A stretch of DNA of 64,000 nucleotides from Desulfobulbus sp. (GCA_009780825.1 WQZH01000011.1:1-64000); one strand, 5' to 3'. Counted from the stretch's first letter, positions 27,799-36,868 are shown. Made by a program: numbers and translations. The notes: generated by a model not told the origin, from the sequence alone.

Positions 27799-28265
27799 AG
27801 GCGCGTCCTCGCAGCTTATGCAAAAATCGCTGAAAACCCATAAATTGGGAGCTTACGCACTCCGGCACCGCCGGCATCCCCTTGTTCCCCCACGTTGGGT
27901 TTGCCGAGCGCACCTCAACCTGCACGGACGGCAAAAATCACGGGACACAGGAACGCAGCCGGTTCCTGCCGATCCCGATGACAACATAATGGGCAGGGCT
28001 CCCTTTTGTCCACAACGATTCTTCCGCCTCCTGTTGCTGCCCTGCCCACTCTCTGGTGACAAAAAATGTCATCACCGGCCCGCGCTTTGTCAGCAATCAG
28101 CAGGGAAAAGCCGGCGTCTCAGGTCCGTCCAAATAGCCCCATCAGAATAACATACTGTTATTACAATATAAAAAAATAAGACGCCCATTATGGCACGGTT
28201 AATGGATTAAAGGGGCACGTCAATAACGCAGGACCCCATACCTCATTTTCCTGGAGAAAAAGACC
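27799..28265. other. Divergent control region between kinase and pilin genes
   Basis: The region contains a 9-bp perfect inverted repeat with widely spaced arms (GGGCAGGGC at 27991-27999, GCCCTGCCC at 28039-28047) about 150-200 bp upstream of the sigma-54-like promoter, an AT-rich block (28150-28180) and the pilin ribosome binding site (TGGAG). No gene is seen. Confidence 0.55.
28191..28206 (+). promoter_or_regulatory. Sigma-54-like -24/-12 promoter of the pilin gene
   Basis: TGGCACG (28191-28197) matches the -24 element fully. The -12 part reads ATGGA at 28202-28206 where TTGCA is expected, so it is imperfect but correctly spaced. It lies 60 bp before the pilin ATG. A sigma-54 activator gene nearby supports the assignment. 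Confidence 0.6.
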
Positions 28266-28904
28266 ATGAAAAAAATCGTACGCAACGCAAAAGGTTTTAC
28301 CCTGGTAGAGTTGATGATCGTCGTCGCGATCATCGGTATTCTGGCGGCTATCGCCATCCCGCAGTTCACTCAATACCGGATCCGCGGTTTCAACTCAGCT
28401 GCGATCAGCGACATACGCAACTTGGCCACCGCCGAGGCCGGTTTGTTCACGGATGTGCAATCTTTTGGCGTAACCCAGCCCAATGTCTCCACCGCTGCTC
28501 CGGCTTATGCTGGTAATGTTGCTGGCGCCGGGGCAGTCTGCACAGGGCCGCCTACTGCTACTAACAACCACGCAATCGCTGTCACGCCGGATGGCGCTAC
28601 CGCTGCCTCAGGCATGAGAGTCGGGGTGAGCAACGGCGTAACCGTTCTCGCCAATACCGATGTCATTAATGCTGGTAATCCCCGTGCATCATCGTATCTC
28701 CTTGCTGCCAAGCACCTGAACGGCAACACCTACTATGGGCAGGACAGCGATGCAGAAGTAATCTATCAGGTTCAGGATGATACCCCAACCGCAATTTCCC
28801 GGATACTGACTACGGCTGATCTACCGGTACCTGCCGTAGCAGGTGCGGATGATCTTAATAACCAAACGCTTGCCGCTGCGGGTAAAGCTTGGGCACCGAG
28901 ATGA
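28266..28904 (+). CDS. pilA: Type IV major pilin (long form)
   Basis: The 212-aa prepilin has a short basic leader ending in Gly and cleaved before Phe (KKIVRNAKG-FTLVE), the conserved Glu5 and the hydrophobic N-terminal helix (LVELMIVVAIIGILAAIAIP). The globular domain is long and rich in Ala, Thr, Asn and Val, unlike the roughly 61-aa conductive pilins of Geobacter, and has only one mature Cys, so no disulfide loop. GGAG precedes the ATG. It is monocistronic by its terminator, and an ABC cluster resembling Myxococcus pilGHI follows. Confidence 0.93.
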   Translation: MKKIVRNAKGFTLVELMIVVAIIGILAAIAIPQFTQYRIRGFNSAAISDIRNLATAEAGLFTDVQSFGVTQPNVSTAAPAYAGNVAGAGAVCTGPPTATNNHAIAVTPDGATAASGMRVGVSNGVTVLANTDVINAGNPRASSYLLAAKHLNGNTYYGQDSDAEVIYQVQDDTPTAISRILTTADLPVPAVAGADDLNNQTLAAAGKAWAPR

Positions 28905-28936
28905 GCATCATGCTGATCTGAACGGCAACACGCTGC

Positions 28937-28975
28937 AAAAAACGCGGTTTCCCTTGCGGGGCCGCGTTTTTTTTT
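28937..28975 (+). terminator. Rho-independent terminator of pilA
   Basis: An 8-bp stem (AAACGCGG with CCGCGTTT) and a run of nine T follow the pilin stop by about 35 bp. Confidence 0.85.
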
Positions 28976-29058
28976 GATGTTTTTTTTGGCTGCCATACCG
29001 TATTATTTGCGACATGTCAGCCTGTCCATTGCCAAATCAAGCACGATGCAGAACAAGA

Positions 29059-29249
29059 ACAGCGAAACTTGGCAGAAGAGATGCGTCATTTTGACCGCAG
29101 GGAGAAATCTGGTTGCTGCCCTTGAGATTCCTCGTCGCTTCGCTCCTCGGAATGACAGGTCCTTGTGATTGAGCGCCCATCGATCTGAACGAGTAACCAG
29201 AGGCCATTGTTTCTTTTGTCATATCGACCAAAGGGAGAAATCTCCTGCC
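29059..29249 (+). repeat. Dispersed composite repeat copy D
   Basis: It starts with a unit shared with 51693-51721 (28 of 29 bases by eye), continues with the module seen at 25910-25998 (here 29124-29213) and ends with CGACCAAAGGGAGAAATCTC. The last module runs straight into the ABC ATPase start and may supply its GGGAG ribosome binding sequence. Confidence 0.7.
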
Positions 29250-30002
29250 ATGATCCACTTTAACGCCATCACCAAATGTTATAACAAGGAGTTGTTCCGC
29301 AAGGAGTCCTTTGCCCTGCGGGATCTCTCCTTCGCTCTTTCGGAACGCGAAACCCTCGGCCTGATCGGGGCCAACGGCGCGGGCAAATCCACCGCCATCC
29401 GTCTGCTGATGGATTTCATCCGGCCCGACACCGGCGCCATCACCCTGTTCGACCGGCCGGCCACGGATCTCAGCCTGCGCAACCGCATCGGCTACCTGCC
29501 GGAGACGGCATCGTTTCCGGCCAATCTCACCATCCTGGACCTGATCCGCTTCACCGCCGCCACCTGCGGCATGAGCAAAGCGGTATGGAAAGAACGCAGC
29601 ACGTCTCTCTTGAATACCCTCGGCCTGTGGGAGGCCCGCCACAAACGGCTGCGCGCCTATTCCAAGGGCATGCAGCAGCGGGCCAACTTTGTCCTGGCCC
29701 TGTTGCCCGACCCGCAACTGCTGATTCTCGACGAGCCGATGAGCGGGCTCGACCCTTTGGGCCGGGGACTGATCATTGATCTGATCCGCGAACTCAAGGG
29801 CCAGGGCAAGACCATCCTCTTCTGTTCCCATATCTTGGACGATGTCGACCGGCTGGCAGACCAGTTGCTCATCCTCCACAAGGGGCGCGCCCTCTTTAGC
29901 GGCCCACCGCGCGAACTGCTGGCCCGGCAGCAGACGGCAACCATCGAGGCCGCCTTTCTCCATCTCATCAACAGCGTGGAGGGCGGCCAACATGCTGCGT
30001 AA
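29250..30002 (+). CDS. ABC transporter ATP-binding protein (PilH-like)
   Basis: The 250-aa ATPase has Walker A GANGAGKST, Q-loop region GYLPETASFP, signature YSKGMQQRANF (SKGMQ in place of LSGGQ, as in many exporters of this class), Walker B LLILDEPMSGLDP and the H-loop CSH. It overlaps the permease gene by 11 bp. In Myxococcus, PilH is an ABC ATPase encoded beside pilA and needed for pilus formation; the matching gene order here supports that role, which remains inference. Confidence 0.88.
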   Translation: MIHFNAITKCYNKELFRKESFALRDLSFALSERETLGLIGANGAGKSTAIRLLMDFIRPDTGAITLFDRPATDLSLRNRIGYLPETASFPANLTILDLIRFTAATCGMSKAVWKERSTSLLNTLGLWEARHKRLRAYSKGMQQRANFVLALLPDPQLLILDEPMSGLDPLGRGLIIDLIRELKGQGKTILFCSHILDDVDRLADQLLILHKGRALFSGPPRELLARQQTATIEAAFLHLINSVEGGQHAA

Positions 30003-30801
30003 AATCTGGGCGCTGGCCCGATTGGTTTGTCTGGACGGCCTGCGGCGGCATGCCCTGATCGGGCTGGTTTTCCTCTCCGTTGGCCTGGAGGTCGGCGGCC
30101 TGGTGTTTTTTGGTTTCATCCCCAGAGACATCGGCAGGGCCTCGGGGGATTTCATCCTCTCGATGGGCTGGCTGACCGGCCTGCTCTTTCTTTTGTTTCA
30201 TGCCGTGCAGGTCATGGCCTGGGACGAGGAACGGCGGACCATCCACACCTTCCTGGCCCGGCCCATCTCCCGGACCCAGTATGTGCTGGGCATTTTCCTC
30301 GGCCTGGCGGTGCTGTTGCTGCTGCTGAATCTGGTTCTGGGCCTGCTGGGCTACGAGGTCTTGATTCTGATCAAAGATTCTCTTATTCCTGCCTACTTCC
30401 AGCATCTTTCCCCATTCCACTACAGCCTTGCCTGGGCCGGCCTGTTCTGCATCGAGCTGATGATCCTGGCGATCATCATGCTCTTTTCCGGGCTGGTGCG
30501 CGGCGGCTTTCCGGTGCTGCTGCTCACGGTCTCCTACTCTCTCATCTGCACCGGCCTGCCGGTGGTCCGGGACTCCATCGCCCAGCGGACAGACCTGCCC
30601 GCGGCCCTGCCGCTCGTGCTGAAAGGGCTGGCCGCCCTGTTTCCCGATTTCAGCCGGTTTGACTTCAAGGAGCTGATCACCAGCACCGGCGCCATCAACG
30701 TTCTCCAAGGGTTTGCCGTTGACCTGGGCCTGCTGGCGCTGTACCTGGCAGTGGTTCTCTGGGTCGCCACCCTGGTCTACCAGCGGAGGGATCTGCAATG
30801 A
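29992..30801 (+). CDS. ABC transporter permease (PilI-like)
   Basis: The 269-aa protein has six hydrophobic segments (first HALIGLVFLSVGLEVGGLVF) and the cytoplasmic stretch DEERRTIHTFLARPISRTQY that is typical of ABC-2 type permeases. It overlaps both the ATPase gene upstream and the next gene downstream, so the three are one translational unit. By position and type it corresponds to PilI of Myxococcus. Confidence 0.85.
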   Translation: MLRKIWALARLVCLDGLRRHALIGLVFLSVGLEVGGLVFFGFIPRDIGRASGDFILSMGWLTGLLFLLFHAVQVMAWDEERRTIHTFLARPISRTQYVLGIFLGLAVLLLLLNLVLGLLGYEVLILIKDSLIPAYFQHLSPFHYSLAWAGLFCIELMILAIIMLFSGLVRGGFPVLLLTVSYSLICTGLPVVRDSIAQRTDLPAALPLVLKGLAALFPDFSRFDFKELITSTGAINVLQGFAVDLGLLALYLAVVLWVATLVYQRRDLQ

Positions 30802-31652
30802 GGCTGATCCGCCGGCTTCTGTTGTTCCTGGTGATGGCAGCCTATGGCTTGGTCTTTCTCGCCCAGGAACGGATCTTCCAGGAGCGGCCCGCCACCCTGC
30901 AGCCGGTACCGGCCGCCGCCTTTCTGCGCGCCGCCACCGGCTATCTCAAGCAGTTGACCAGCGAAATCCTGTTCGTGCAGTCCTCGGTGTTTATCGGCGG
31001 CATATTGCCGGGAACCGCCCCCAACACCTATGCCCCGGCGCTGGCGCATAACTACCGGCAGATCACCACCCTCTATCCCCGGTTCATCGATCCCTACTAT
31101 TTTGCCCAGGCCCACCTGCCCCATGTGGACCCGGAATTCGCGCGCGCCACCAACGACGTCCTGGTGACAGCCAGGAAGGCCCATCCCACTGAATTGGTCT
31201 TTCCCTTTTTCCAGGGTTTCAACCTGTTTCGCTATTTGGACGAGCCGCTCGAAGCCGCCGAGGTGTTCCGGCAGGCCAGCCTGCTGCCGGAAGCGCCGCC
31301 GATGTTCGGCCGCTTGGCCGCGATTCTCACCGCCCAGGGCGGCCAGTTGCAGGCGGCGATCATCTCCCTCCAGGTCATGGTGAAAACCACGGATGACGAA
31401 GCAGTCAAAAAACGCTGTTATGACGAAATCAATATGTTCAGACAGGCGCTCAGGGTGCAGAAGGCGGTCAACGACTTTTTTACGGCCCAGCAGCGCTACC
31501 CCGACGCGCTCGACGAACTGGTCCCCGGATTCCTCCCGGCCCTGCCCACCTTCGGCGATGCCTTTGTGCTGACCTGGAACCCGCCCAACGTCGGCCTGCA
31601 ACGGCCGCATCTCGAAAAAGCAAAACCTTCGGCACCGCTGCTCCGCCCTTGA
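30798..31652 (+). CDS. Membrane-anchored helical-repeat protein (PilG-like by position)
   Basis: The 284-aa protein has an N-terminal membrane anchor (RRLLLFLVMAAYGLVFLAQE) and a predicted external domain of helical, TPR-like character (residues about 80-220; for example EAAEVFRQASLLPEAPPMFG). No enzymatic motif is seen. It starts in the permease stop (ATGA). In Myxococcus the pilGHI trio consists of an ABC transporter plus PilG of unknown biochemistry; sequence identity to PilG could not be tested, so the assignment rests on context. Confidence 0.7.
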   Translation: MRLIRRLLLFLVMAAYGLVFLAQERIFQERPATLQPVPAAAFLRAATGYLKQLTSEILFVQSSVFIGGILPGTAPNTYAPALAHNYRQITTLYPRFIDPYYFAQAHLPHVDPEFARATNDVLVTARKAHPTELVFPFFQGFNLFRYLDEPLEAAEVFRQASLLPEAPPMFGRLAAILTAQGGQLQAAIISLQVMVKTTDDEAVKKRCYDEINMFRQALRVQKAVNDFFTAQQRYPDALDELVPGFLPALPTFGDAFVLTWNPPNVGLQRPHLEKAKPSAPLLRP

Positions 31653-32357
31653 TGCCGGTTGTTTGCCGATGCAAGCATGCAGCTGAGAGATGCTGTGACA
31701 GCAAGATTTCTCCCTTTGGTCGAAATGACAAAAAATCATGGTATTACAAAGGAAATCATGGCGTTGCCAGGTCTTGACGCCGTTGCCGCTGAGCCGGGCG
31801 ACGGAGTGAGGAACCGGAAACAAGGGGCAAATTGTTTGAACGCAGCGAGTTCCTGCCCCGCCGGTTCTGCACCCGGCGACCGGAGTGGTCTCAGCGGCGT
31901 GGCTGCCCTTTCTTTTGCTTCTTTTCTTTGGGCAAGCAAAGAAAAGAATGGCCCCGGCAAGGGAGAGCGCTTGACCTGTCTGTTCTGGGATTGGGATTCG
32001 CTCGCTGAAGCTCGCTCACCCCAACCTATCGCCGGCGCTTGTTCGCTCCGCCCGCCACAGTGGGCGATTTTTCTCTCCGCTCGAACGACCGTTCCGTTCT
32101 CTGCTACGAGACCATTTCCTATTGATACTACAAAATATCAGCTCAGCTTTTCATGAAATTACCAGAGCTTGCCCGTAAACCTGCTTGCACCGGCACCAGA
32201 AAATAGCATAAACAACCAGATTGCTCCCTCCGGTCGAAATGACCCCTCTCTCGCCCCCCTCTCTCCTGCCACGTTTCGCTCCCCTACACCTTGCTTGATT
32301 GAGCAATGGAATCATGCCGCCATTGCGGGGAGCGAAGCGATCCCCGCTCTCCGGAAG
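31653..32357. other. Repeat-rich intergenic region
   Basis: About 700 bp without a gene. It holds repeat copy E (31704-32097, minus orientation), an inverted repeat CTTTTCTTTG / CAAAGAAAAG near 31920-31950 of a kind widespread in bacterial genomes, and short GGTCGAAATGAC and GGGAGCGAAGCGATCCC pieces at 32225-32345. Confidence 0.65.
31704..32097 (-). repeat. Dispersed composite repeat copy E
   Basis: Read on the minus strand, it has the same order as copy C: CGGAACGGTCGTTCGAGCGG (32097-32078) followed by a part (31796-31704) nearly identical to 26142-26236. The inner distance between its two parts is longer than in copy C. Confidence 0.75.
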
Positions 32358-33377
32358 TCACCCTTCCGCCCACACTCCGGGGATCGACGCGCCGCAGCCC
32401 AAGCAGCGGCTCCCCCGCATGCCCACCGCTTGACTGGTGAATCCCTGGCGGCGGACCAGCAGCGCGCCGCATGCCGGGCAATGGGTATCCCCGCCGTCGG
32501 GGGCAGCGACATTGCCCTGGTAGACAAAGCGCAATCCCTGCTCCATGCCTATGGCGCGCGCCTGGCGCAAGGTGGCGGCCGGGGTCGACGGCCGGTCGAG
32601 CATGGCGTACGCGGGATGAAAGCCGGTCACATGCCAGGGGATATCCGCCGACACGCCCCGCAGAAAACAGGCGATGGCGCGCAGTTCCTCCTCGCTGTCG
32701 TTGAGACCAGGAATGATCAGGGTGGTGACCTCGACCAGCACCCCGAGTGCATGGAACAGCCGGATATTTTCCAGCACCGGCGCCAGACTGGCCGCGCATA
32801 CCTGGCGATAGAACCCGTCGGTGAAACCCTTCAGATCAATGTTGATGCCATCCAGTACCTCCGCCAGCAACCGGACCGCCTCGGTCGTCATGTAGCCATT
32901 GCTGACGAACACGTTCCCGATGCCCCGCGCTTTGGCCAGGCGGGCGCAATCATGGGCGAACTCGCAGAAAATCGTGGGTTCGACATAGGTGTAGCTGATG
33001 GAGGCGCAACCCGCCCGCTGGGCGGCGGCCACCACTTCGCCTGGCTTGGTGAGCGTCCCCGGGATCAGGCCGGCATGGGCATGGGGGTATTGGGAGATCT
33101 GCTCGTTCTGACAGTGGCGGCAGCGAAAGTTGCACCCCACCGTGGCGATCGAATACGACTGGCTGCCGGGAAGGAAATGGAACATCGGTTTTTTTTCGAT
33201 GGGATCGATATGCTGCGCAACCAGCAGACCGTACACCAACGTGATCAGGCGGCCATCCCGGTTCTCGCGCACCCCGCACCGCCCCCGCTCGCCCACACCG
33301 ATACGGCAGCGGTGCCGGCAAAGGCCGCAGACCACCAGCCCCTCTTGGCATTGCTGGTAAAAAAACGCTTCCCGCAT
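32358..33377 (-). CDS. amrS: AmmeMemoRadiSam-system radical SAM enzyme AmrS
   Basis: The 339-aa protein has an N-terminal Cys motif (CGLCRHRCRIG), the radical SAM site GCNFRCRHCQN, SAM-binding stretches (TYVEPTIF, VSNGYMT, DLKGF) and a C-terminal zinc ribbon (CPACG, then CLGCG). The family is linked with the AMMECR1 and Memo proteins in bacteria and archaea; its reaction is not settled. The partner genes are not adjacent here. Confidence 0.9.
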   Translation of the reverse strand: MREAFFYQQCQEGLVVCGLCRHRCRIGVGERGRCGVRENRDGRLITLVYGLLVAQHIDPIEKKPMFHFLPGSQSYSIATVGCNFRCRHCQNEQISQYPHAHAGLIPGTLTKPGEVVAAAQRAGCASISYTYVEPTIFCEFAHDCARLAKARGIGNVFVSNGYMTTEAVRLLAEVLDGINIDLKGFTDGFYRQVCAASLAPVLENIRLFHALGVLVEVTTLIIPGLNDSEEELRAIACFLRGVSADIPWHVTGFHPAYAMLDRPSTPAATLRQARAIGMEQGLRFVYQGNVAAPDGGDTHCPACGALLVRRQGFTSQAVGMRGSRCLGCGASIPGVWAEG

Positions 33378-33481
33378 ACCCGCCTCCTATTCGACCTTCC
33401 CCTTCCTGCCGCTCTCCTTCCCCTGGCAAGCACGATCAGCCATCAAGGCCCTACCGATTCCGGGTGCGGATGCCAACCGGA

Positions 33482-33844
33482 CTACCGGAGCAAAGAGAAG
33501 ATTGCCGCGCGGATGTTTTCCGGAGAGTCGAGTTTGTCGACAATGCCGGCCGGACCGAGGGCGCCAGCCCGGTCGAGCAACTGTCTATCCTGATGGCCAG
33601 TGAGAAAAAGAATGGGGATATCCCGGCCGGCCTTGATCAGCCGAGCGGTTTCGATGCCGTCCAGCGTCCCGGCCAGACTGATGTCCATCAACACCGCATC
33701 CGGAGGGTCATGCTGAACGGCCTGCATCGCCGCCTGCCCGGTGGTCACGACCGCTATGACTTCGCAGCCCATGCCCCTGACCTCCTCGGCCAGCATGAGG
33801 CCGATCAGTTGTTCGTCTTCGACAACCAGCACTCTCTTCGGCAT
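33482..33844 (-). CDS. Receiver-domain response regulator
   Basis: A stand-alone receiver of 120 aa: VVEDEQLIG, phospho-Asp in AVLMDISLAGTLDGIE, Thr switch in FLTGHQD and Lys in GIVDKLDSP. There is no output domain. A GTG five codons upstream is an alternative start. The cognate kinase is not in the neighbourhood. Confidence 0.85.
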   Translation of the reverse strand: MPKRVLVVEDEQLIGLMLAEEVRGMGCEVIAVVTTGQAAMQAVQHDPPDAVLMDISLAGTLDGIETARLIKAGRDIPILFLTGHQDRQLLDRAGALGPAGIVDKLDSPENIRAAIFSLLR

Positions 33845-34186
33845 ATGTCGCTCAATCACGTATCATGACGGGAACCAACCGTGGCCAAGACATCGGTCAA
33901 AGAAACATGTCTTTTAGGTTGGCAAAGAACGGCGTCCACGTCAAGAGGCAGTTTGCCCGGCATACACCACAACTTTTTTCATAACATCTTGATCTTTCAA
34001 TGTAAAACAGCAAAATGATCCGTTTAAGGCATTATCCCCATCCATTCCCACAAAATGGACTTGTCAACAGGGCACAGAAAGAGTAGGTGAGAGAAGGCGG
34101 TCTCCGACCCGCCGCAAACGGCGGATGAGGACGATGCGCGTCCGCAGCCTGGATCAATCAACCCGGCAACGGACCAGGACACCCCC
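33845..34186. other. Intergenic region before the acyl-CoA synthetase fusion
   Basis: Two genes diverge from here. The only structure I can name is a 6-bp GC hairpin with a CAAA loop (34109-34124). No clear promoter, operator or gene is visible. Confidence 0.4.
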
Positions 34187-36868
34187 ATGGAACAATTTTT
34201 TGACCCGAAAAGCATCGCGGTGATCGGTGCGAGCGATCGGCAAGGCGCTATCGGTACCGCCTTGATCGACAATCTCATCCAGGGTGGATACGGCGGCGCC
34301 GTCATTCCGGTCAACCCCATGCATGCCACTGTGCGGGGTATGCGGTCGTACCGCGCCATCACCGAAGTGAACCCACCCCCGGAAATGGCGATCATCGCCA
34401 CCCCCATCGCCACTGTGCCGGAGATTGTCCGCCAATGCGTGCGGGCCGGTACACAGGGCGTGATCATCATCTCCGCCGGCGGCAAAGAGTTGGGCGAGGA
34501 AGGCGCCTTCATCGAAGAACAGATCCATGGCGCGGCCGAGGGGTCCGGCATGCGCATCATCGGCCCCAACTGCATGGGAGCCATCCGGACCGCCAAAAAT
34601 CTCAACGCCACCTTTGCCGGCTCCATGCCCGCCAAGGGCAGCCTGGCGGTGATTTCCCAAAGCGGGGCCATCTGCGCGGCAATCCTCGACTGGGCCGCCA
34701 CAGAAAACATGGGGTTCAGCCATTTCGTCTCCATCGGCTCCATGCTGGATGTCGATTTCGGCGACCTGATCGACTATCTGGGCAATGACGGATCGGTCAA
34801 GGCCATCCTGCTCTACATGGAAAACCTGACCAACCCCCGTAAATTCATGAGTGCGGCCCGGGCGGTGTCGCGGATTAAACCGATCATCATCCTCAAGGCT
34901 GGCAGGAGCAGGGCCGGCGCCCATGCCGCCTCCACCCATATCGGCGCCATGGCCGGCGAGGATGCGGTCTATGACGCGGCGTTCAAGCGGGCGGGCATCG
35001 TACGGGTGCCCTCGTTGGCCCGTCTGTTCGATTGCGCCGAACTGATGGCCAAGCAGCCCCGGCCCGCTGGCGCCAGGCTGGCCATCATCACCAACGGCGG
35101 TGGACCAGGGGTGATGGCGGTCGACACCCTGGCCGCCTACGGCCTGGAGCCGGCGCCGTTGAGCGACGAGATCATGGCCCGGCTGGGCGCGATTCTGCCG
35201 CCCTACTGGAGCCGGGGCAATCCCATCGACATCCTCGGCGACGCCACGGCGGAACATTTTGCCTCGGTGTTCGAACTCTGTCTGGCCAGCAGGGAATTCG
35301 ACGGCATCCTGCTGATCATGGTGCCGCAAAATCTGACCTCCCCGGAGGAGGTCGCCGCGGCGCTGATCGAGCTGGCGCGGCGCAAGCGCGTGCCGGTTTT
35401 CGCCTCCTGGATGGGTGGCCAGCGGATCGCCGAGGCCGTCGATATGCTCAACAAAGCGGACATTCCCACCTACGAGACTCCGGAACGGGCTGTCCGCGCC
35501 TTTCTCTACATGGTCGAATATACCAGGAACCTGGAACTGCTCTCCCAGGCGCCGTCCAAGCTCCCCGCCGAACTCTATTTCAACCGGGACCAGGTCTTCC
35601 GTACCATCTATGAATGTTTCGAGCAGGAGACGGAGCTGCTTTCGGAGATCCAGAGCAAGGAAATCCTGTCTGCCTATGGCATTCCGGTGAATCCGACCCT
35701 ATTGGCCGCCTCGGCCGACGAGGCGGTGGCCCTGGCCGCCGACATGGACGGACCGGTGGCCATAAAACTGGTCTCGCCGGATATCAGCCACAAATCAGAC
35801 GCGGGCGGCGTGCAGCTCGACCTGCGCAACGAAGAGGATATCCGCCAAGCCTTTGAACGGATCATGACTAGCGCCAGGGCGTATAATCCCGAGGCGCGGA
35901 TCACCGGGGTCTCGCTCCAGCCCTATATTGCCGGCGCCGAGTTCGAGCTGCTGCTCGGCAGTAAAACCGACGACAATTTCGGGCCGGTCCTCTGTTTCGG
36001 TTCCGGCGGGGTCTTTGCCGAACTGCTCAACGACAAGGCCCTGGGTCTGCCGCCGCTCAACCGCCTCCTGGCCCGGCGGATGATGGAGGAGACCCGCATC
36101 CTGTCTCTGCTCAAGGGCAACCGCAACACGCCGTCGGCCGATCTGGAAAAACTGGAAGAACTCCTGGTGCGGCTCTCCCAACTGGTGATCGATTTCCCTG
36201 AAATCGTCGAGATGGACATCAACCCGGTCCTGATCAAAAACGGCGAACCCTGCGCGGTCGACGCCCGCATCCTGCTCCGCCGGACCGAAGCACACATCAG
36301 CATGGGCAACAACCTGCACCTGGTGATCAGCCCCTACCCCCAGCACCTGGAACGGCGCGATCTCACCGACATGGACCGGCCGCTGTTCATCCGGCCGATC
36401 AAGCCCGAGGACGCGCCGCTTTTTGTCAAGCTGTTCAATTCCCTCACTCCCACCAGCATCTACTACCGTTTTTTCAGCGTGGTCAAAACGCTCTCGCCCG
36501 AGATTCTCGCCCGCTTCACCCAGGTGGACTATGACCGGGAGATCGCCTTCGTCGCCCTGGACGAAGATGAAGAAGGCGCGGAGCGCATGCTCGGCGTGGC
36601 CAACATCGTCGGCGAACCCGACGGCAAGCGCGGCGAATTTTCCGTGCTCATCGGCGATCCCTGGCAAGGCCAGGAGATCGGCGCGAAATTGCTGTTGCAA
36701 TGCCTTGAAATAGCGCAGGAGCGCGGCATGGCGATTGTCTGGGGCACGGTGTTGGCGGAAAACCGCCACATGATCGCGCTGGGCAAAAAGCTGGGATTCA
36801 CCATCAAGCAGGGTGAAGACGCTTCGGAATACAAGTTGACGATTGATTTGAAAACTGCAAAACTGTGA
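34187..36868 (+). CDS. ADP-forming acyl-CoA synthetase fused to a GNAT acetyltransferase
   Basis: The 893-aa protein has a CoA-binding domain (VIGASDRQGAIG, residues 1-130), CoA-ligase domains with the His-loop STHIGAMAGED (about 250), an ATP-grasp domain (ILSAYGIPVNP to the end of about 710) and a C-terminal GNAT domain (FIRPIKPEDAPLF, then GKRGEFSVLIGDPWQGQEIG, residues about 730-893). This is the architecture of protein lysine acetyltransferases Pat/YfiQ, which silence acetyl-CoA synthetase. In those the ligase His is usually lost; here His is retained, so ADP-forming acetate production is possible as well. Ferredoxin genes follow. Confidence 0.88.
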   Translation: MEQFFDPKSIAVIGASDRQGAIGTALIDNLIQGGYGGAVIPVNPMHATVRGMRSYRAITEVNPPPEMAIIATPIATVPEIVRQCVRAGTQGVIIISAGGKELGEEGAFIEEQIHGAAEGSGMRIIGPNCMGAIRTAKNLNATFAGSMPAKGSLAVISQSGAICAAILDWAATENMGFSHFVSIGSMLDVDFGDLIDYLGNDGSVKAILLYMENLTNPRKFMSAARAVSRIKPIIILKAGRSRAGAHAASTHIGAMAGEDAVYDAAFKRAGIVRVPSLARLFDCAELMAKQPRPAGARLAIITNGGGPGVMAVDTLAAYGLEPAPLSDEIMARLGAILPPYWSRGNPIDILGDATAEHFASVFELCLASREFDGILLIMVPQNLTSPEEVAAALIELARRKRVPVFASWMGGQRIAEAVDMLNKADIPTYETPERAVRAFLYMVEYTRNLELLSQAPSKLPAELYFNRDQVFRTIYECFEQETELLSEIQSKEILSAYGIPVNPTLLAASADEAVALAADMDGPVAIKLVSPDISHKSDAGGVQLDLRNEEDIRQAFERIMTSARAYNPEARITGVSLQPYIAGAEFELLLGSKTDDNFGPVLCFGSGGVFAELLNDKALGLPPLNRLLARRMMEETRILSLLKGNRNTPSADLEKLEELLVRLSQLVIDFPEIVEMDINPVLIKNGEPCAVDARILLRRTEAHISMGNNLHLVISPYPQHLERRDLTDMDRPLFIRPIKPEDAPLFVKLFNSLTPTSIYYRFFSVVKTLSPEILARFTQVDYDREIAFVALDEDEEGAERMLGVANIVGEPDGKRGEFSVLIGDPWQGQEIGAKLLLQCLEIAQERGMAIVWGTVLAENRHMIALGKKLGFTIKQGEDASEYKLTIDLKTAKL

